A stretch of 64,000 bases of DNA, taken from Candidatus Pantoea formicae. GTDB taxonomy: Bacteria; Pseudomonadota; Gammaproteobacteria; Enterobacterales; Enterobacteriaceae. The notes under the pieces are model-generated. The model searched no databases. It was not told the DNA's origin and was given only the letters and a program-made list of their open reading frames with translations. The position numbers and the translations under genes are program-made. The stretch's first letter is position 1; each line of letters opens with the position of its first letter. The DNA lies in NCBI RefSeq assembly GCF_011752625.1, contig NZ_VWXD01000004.1:62001-126000 (forward strand), written 5' to 3'. Below, piece by piece: positions 60,750 to 64,000 of the stretch.

Positions 60750-62217
60750 GACGCGCCTCCGGTTTTGCAGTTGGTTGCAATTCAATTTCCGCGAGCTTAC
60801 GCGCAATCTTGCCGATATTACCGGCACCTTGGACAATCACCAGATCATCGCCCGAGAGCAGCGGTGCCAAGGCTTCTGGCAATGCGTCGTGCTCAGACAC
60901 TAAAATCGGATCGACCTTGCCACGGCTACGAATCGCACGGCACAACGAGCGACTATCCGCACCTGGAATCGCCGCTTCACCCGCCGGATAGACATCCAGC
61001 ATCAGCAGCACATCCACCTGTGACAACACATTCGCGAAGTCATCAAACAGGTCACGCGTACGTGTGTAACGATGCGGCTGGAACACCATCACCAGCTTTT
61101 TGTCTGGCCAGCCCGCACGCGCAGCTTTGATTGTGACATCCACTTCGGTTGGGTGATGACCGTAATCATCGACCAACATCGCGCTGCCCGGGTTGCCGTT
61201 AACGGCGGCCGTATCAAATTCACCCAGCACGTCAAAGCGGCGACCTGTGCCCTGGAAACTCTCCAGTGCGGCCAGAATCGCGTTGTCTTCAATGCCTTCT
61301 TCGCTGGCAACCGCCACAGCGGCCGCTGCGTTCAGCGCATTATGGCGACCAGGTGCATTTAAGGTCACTTTCAGTACCGGTTTGTCCTGGCGAATCAGTG
61401 TGAAGTGCCCTTGCGCGCCACGCTGCTCATAATTCTCAATACGCACATCCGCATCATCGCTGAAGCCGTAAGTGGTCACCTGGCGGCCTACGCGCGGAAT
61501 CAGGTCACGAATGACGACATCATCAACACACATCACTGCACGTCCGTAGAACGGCAGGTTATGCAGGAAGTTAATGAACGTCTGTTTCAGGTTCTCAAAG
61601 TCGCCCTGATAAGTGTCCATATGATCCGCTTCGATATTGGTAACAATCGCCACCATCGGCTGCAGATGCAGGAAAGAAGCATCACTCTCATCCGCTTCCG
61701 CAATCAGGTAGCGACTGGAGCCCAAACGAGCATGTGTGCCCGCTGCTTTCACCAACCCACCGTTGACGAAGGTAGGATCTAATCCACCTTCAGCATAAAT
61801 GCTGGTCACCATCGCCGTGGTGGTGGTTTTACCGTGCGTGCCCGCAATCGCAATGCCGTGACGGAAACGCATCAACTCAGCCAACATCTCTGCACGGCGA
61901 ATCACCGGGATACGCTGCTCACGCGCGGCCACCAGCTCGGGGTTGTCCTGCGCAACGGCAGTCGAGACCACCACCACACTCGCATCTGTCACGTTTTCCG
62001 GACGATGGTTGAAATAAATGGTCGCACCCAACGAAGCCAGATGCTGAGTCACCGGGTTAGGTGCCAGATCGGAACCGCTGATGTGATACCCTTCGTTCGC
62101 CAACACTTCGGCAATACCGCCCATGCCAGCACCACCGATGCCGACAAAGTGAATGTGCCGGACGCGACGCATCTCGGGCACAATGGAACGCAGTTTTGCC
62201 AATTGTTGTGTATTCAT
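60742..62217 (-). CDS. murC: UDP-N-acetylmuramate--L-alanine ligase
   Basis: Adds the first amino acid of the muropeptide stem. It has 491 residues from ATG 62217, the E. coli length. The UDP-binding [15 protein letters not shown] and the ATP loop [10 protein letters not shown] are intact. The 71-base gap to murG holds no visible feature. Confidence 0.98.
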   Translation of the reverse strand: MNTQQLAKLRSIVPEMRRVRHIHFVGIGGAGMGGIAEVLANEGYHISGSDLAPNPVTQHLASLGATIYFNHRPENVTDASVVVVSTAVAQDNPELVAAREQRIPVIRRAEMLAELMRFRHGIAIAGTHGKTTTTAMVTSIYAEGGLDPTFVNGGLVKAAGTHARLGSSRYLIAEADESDASFLHLQPMVAIVTNIEADHMDTYQGDFENLKQTFINFLHNLPFYGRAVMCVDDVVIRDLIPRVGRQVTTYGFSDDADVRIENYEQRGAQGHFTLIRQDKPVLKVTLNAPGRHNALNAAAAVAVASEEGIEDNAILAALESFQGTGRRFDVLGEFDTAAVNGNPGSAMLVDDYGHHPTEVDVTIKAARAGWPDKKLVMVFQPHRYTRTRDLFDDFANVLSQVDVLLMLDVYPAGEAAIPGADSRSLCRAIRSRGKVDPILVSEHDALPEALAPLLSGDDLVIVQGAGNIGKIARKLAEIELQPTAKPEARHG

Positions 62218-62288
62218 CTGTCTCAATTACCTGTTTATTCCGTTTGTACCTGCATTTAGGTACAGGCCAGTCACACCGACCTATTCAT

Positions 62289-63347
62289 TTATTTCGCGAC
62301 GCGTGCCACTTCCTGCGCAACCCTATCGGTGGCATCAGGAATCGCAACTTGACGGGCTTTTTCAGCCATCGCCAGCAGCGTGGGGCGATCCCAATGGCGC
62401 AACGTGTCCGCTACCGCAGTCGCGGTAAATTGCGGCTGCTCAAAAATTTTGGCTGCGCCTGCTTTTTCAAGCGGCAACGCATTCCAGTACTGCTGACGAT
62501 CTTTGTGCTGGAAAGGCACGAAAATCGCCGGTAAACCTGCGGCAGCCACTTCGCTCACCGTTAAAGCGCCCGAGCGACATACCACCACATCGGCCCATGC
62601 GTAGGCTTCGGCCATGTCATCAATGAACTCGGTGACTTTGTGCTGTGGCTGCCCGGCATCACGATAAGCCTGCTGCACCTGTTCTAAAGCACCTTTCCCG
62701 GTCTGATGCCAGAGCGTAATCGCATCACCTAATTCCGCAGCCACTTGTGGCAGAGTCTGATTCAAGACACGCGCGCCTTGGCTTCCGCCAACCACCAGCA
62801 CCCGAATCGGGCCCGTGCGTCCGCTCAAACGTACTGCGGGTAACGGCAGAGCCAGCACATCTGTGCGCACTGGGTTACCCACGACATCGGCGGTGGGAAA
62901 TGCCCCCGGAAACGCCTGCATCACCTTGGTGGCGATTTTCGCCAGCCATTTATTGGTCAGCCCGGCAATGCCGTTTTGTTCGTGCAGCACAACAGGAATA
63001 CCGCAACTCCATGCCGCTAAACCACCCGGACCGGAAACGTATCCGCCCATACCGAGCACCACATCCGGTTGCCAGCTTTTCATAATGCGACGCGCCTGGC
63101 GCCATGCATTGAAAATGCGAACCGGCGACAGCAGCAGCGCTTTGATTCCTTTCCCGCGTAAACCGCTAATGCGGATAAACTCAATCTCAATGCCATGCTT
63201 CGGCACCAAATCCGCTTCCATACGATCTGCCGTTCCCAGCCAGCGCACTTGCCAGCCTTGTTCGATCAGATGATGGGCAACGGCCAAGCCCGGGAACACG
63301 TGCCCACCGGTGCCGCCTGCCATGACCATCAGACGCTTGCTACTCAT
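62289..63347 (-). CDS. murG: Lipid II synthase MurG
   Basis: GT-B glycosyltransferase at the inner membrane adding GlcNAc to lipid I. It has 352 residues with the N-terminal [12 protein letters not shown] loop and the C-terminal RSGALTVSE motif. It overlaps ftsW by four bases. Confidence 0.98.
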   Translation of the reverse strand: MSSKRLMVMAGGTGGHVFPGLAVAHHLIEQGWQVRWLGTADRMEADLVPKHGIEIEFIRISGLRGKGIKALLLSPVRIFNAWRQARRIMKSWQPDVVLGMGGYVSGPGGLAAWSCGIPVVLHEQNGIAGLTNKWLAKIATKVMQAFPGAFPTADVVGNPVRTDVLALPLPAVRLSGRTGPIRVLVVGGSQGARVLNQTLPQVAAELGDAITLWHQTGKGALEQVQQAYRDAGQPQHKVTEFIDDMAEAYAWADVVVCRSGALTVSEVAAAGLPAIFVPFQHKDRQQYWNALPLEKAGAAKIFEQPQFTATAVADTLRHWDRPTLLAMAEKARQVAIPDATDRVAQEVARVAK

Positions 63348-64000
63348 CGAGCACCTCGGGTAAACGCCTGCGCTTTAGCCAGACGCGTTTCATAATCTAT
63401 GCGCAATAAAAACACGATGGCGGTCGACATGATGATCAGACTCGAACCACCGTAACTGATCAGCGGCAATGTCAGACCTTTGGTCGGCAACATACCTGCA
63501 GCCGCACCGACGTTAACCAGCGCCTGGAAGCTAAACCACACGCCAATTGAGCAAGCGAGGAAGCCTGAGAAGCGCTGATCGATCTCCAGAGCACGGCGAC
63601 CAATCGACATCGCGCGAAAAGCGACGAAGAATACCATCAACAGCGCTAAAACCACACCGACATAACCCAACTCTTCACCGATGATGGAGAAGATAAAGTC
63701 AGTATGCGCTTCCGGCAGGTACTCCAGTTTCTGTACCGAGTTGCCTAAGCCTTGCCCCCAAAACTCACCACGACCAAATGCCATCAGTGACTGAGTGAGC
63801 TGATAACCACTGCCGAAGGGATCTTCCCATGGGTTCCAGAAGGAGGTCACACGGCGCATACGATAAGGTTCTGCGATAATCAGCAGCACCACCGCGAAAA
63901 TACCGGAACCGATGATCGCCAGGAACTGCCACATCTTGGCGCCCGCGAGGAACAGCATCGCCAGCGTAGTGACGAACAACACCACCACGGTACCGAGGTC
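63344..64000 (-). CDS. ftsW: Septal peptidoglycan polymerase FtsW, 5' end outside window
   Basis: C-terminal part, about 218 residues, of the SEDS glycosyltransferase that works with FtsI. The frame stays open to base 64000 with codons for the conserved DLGTVVVLF, so the N-terminal half is outside the window. Several membrane helices, the [19 protein letters not shown] loop and [13 protein letters not shown] are visible. Confidence 0.97.
   Translation of the reverse strand, partial: DLGTVVVLFVTTLAMLFLAGAKMWQFLAIIGSGIFAVVLLIIAEPYRMRRVTSFWNPWEDPFGSGYQLTQSLMAFGRGEFWGQGLGNSVQKLEYLPEAHTDFIFSIIGEELGYVGVVLALLMVFFVAFRAMSIGRRALEIDQRFSGFLACSIGVWFSFQALVNVGAAAGMLPTKGLTLPLISYGGSSLIIMSTAIVFLLRIDYETRLAKAQAFTRGAR

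Overview
The window looks like a chromosomal segment from an Erwiniaceae-type enterobacterium (Pantoea/Erwinia-like). This rests on conserved gene order and close protein similarity, recalled from memory, to the E. coli 2-3 minute region. No database search was possible, so the genus is an inference.

Layout. 1-4830 (+): gluQ (5' end outside the window), pcnB, folK, panB, panC, panD. 4873-9374 (mostly -): an acyltransferase-3 membrane protein, a 615-bp transposase-less element with IS4-like ends, yadH/yadG, hpt. 9542-14923: a PLP-dependent cystathionine-synthase-like enzyme in the slot where E. coli has gcd, then cueO with a CueR-type promoter, yacC, speE, speD. 15017-25402: an accessory catabolic cluster absent from E. 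coli at this locus, with a DeoR regulator, pdxA2 and a four-carbon-acid-sugar kinase on one strand, divergent from an Fe-alcohol dehydrogenase, a DapA-like lyase, a 2-hydroxyacid dehydrogenase, two ACS-type MFS transporters and a cyclase-family protein. 25493-30861: yacL, acnB, aldo/keto reductase, LysR regulator. 30978-31320: a hok/gef-type I toxin locus. 31434-40362: lpd-aceF-aceE-pdhR (-) divergent from aroP. 40524-42880: a GPH symporter plus a family 43 glycosidase. 42862-48561: ampE-ampD, nadC, ppdD-hofB-hofC. 48594-51838: guaC, coaE-zapD-yacG, mutT. 51950-64000 (-): the 3' half of the dcw cluster, read ftsW (5' end outside the window), murG, murC, ddlB, ftsQ, ftsA, ftsZ, lpxC, secM, secA.

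How the parts work together. The core genes form known modules: pantothenate synthesis, spermidine synthesis, the pyruvate dehydrogenase complex with its regulator, peptidoglycan recycling, type IV pilus assembly, and cell division with cell wall synthesis. Accessory material sits in defined slots between these blocks: panD/yadH, hpt/cueO, speD/yacL, the LysR gene/lpd and aroP/ampE.

Most notable observations: (1) the 615-bp element with 18-bp IS4-like inverted ends and a 10-bp target duplication, inserted in what reads as the former yadGH terminator, carrying a strongly foldable non-coding interior; (2) a 48-codon hok/gef toxin with a structured leader; (3) the acid-sugar cluster with a two-turn direct-repeat operator; (4) an AUU start for pcnB, a TTG start for speD, and a divergent SecM arrest motif.
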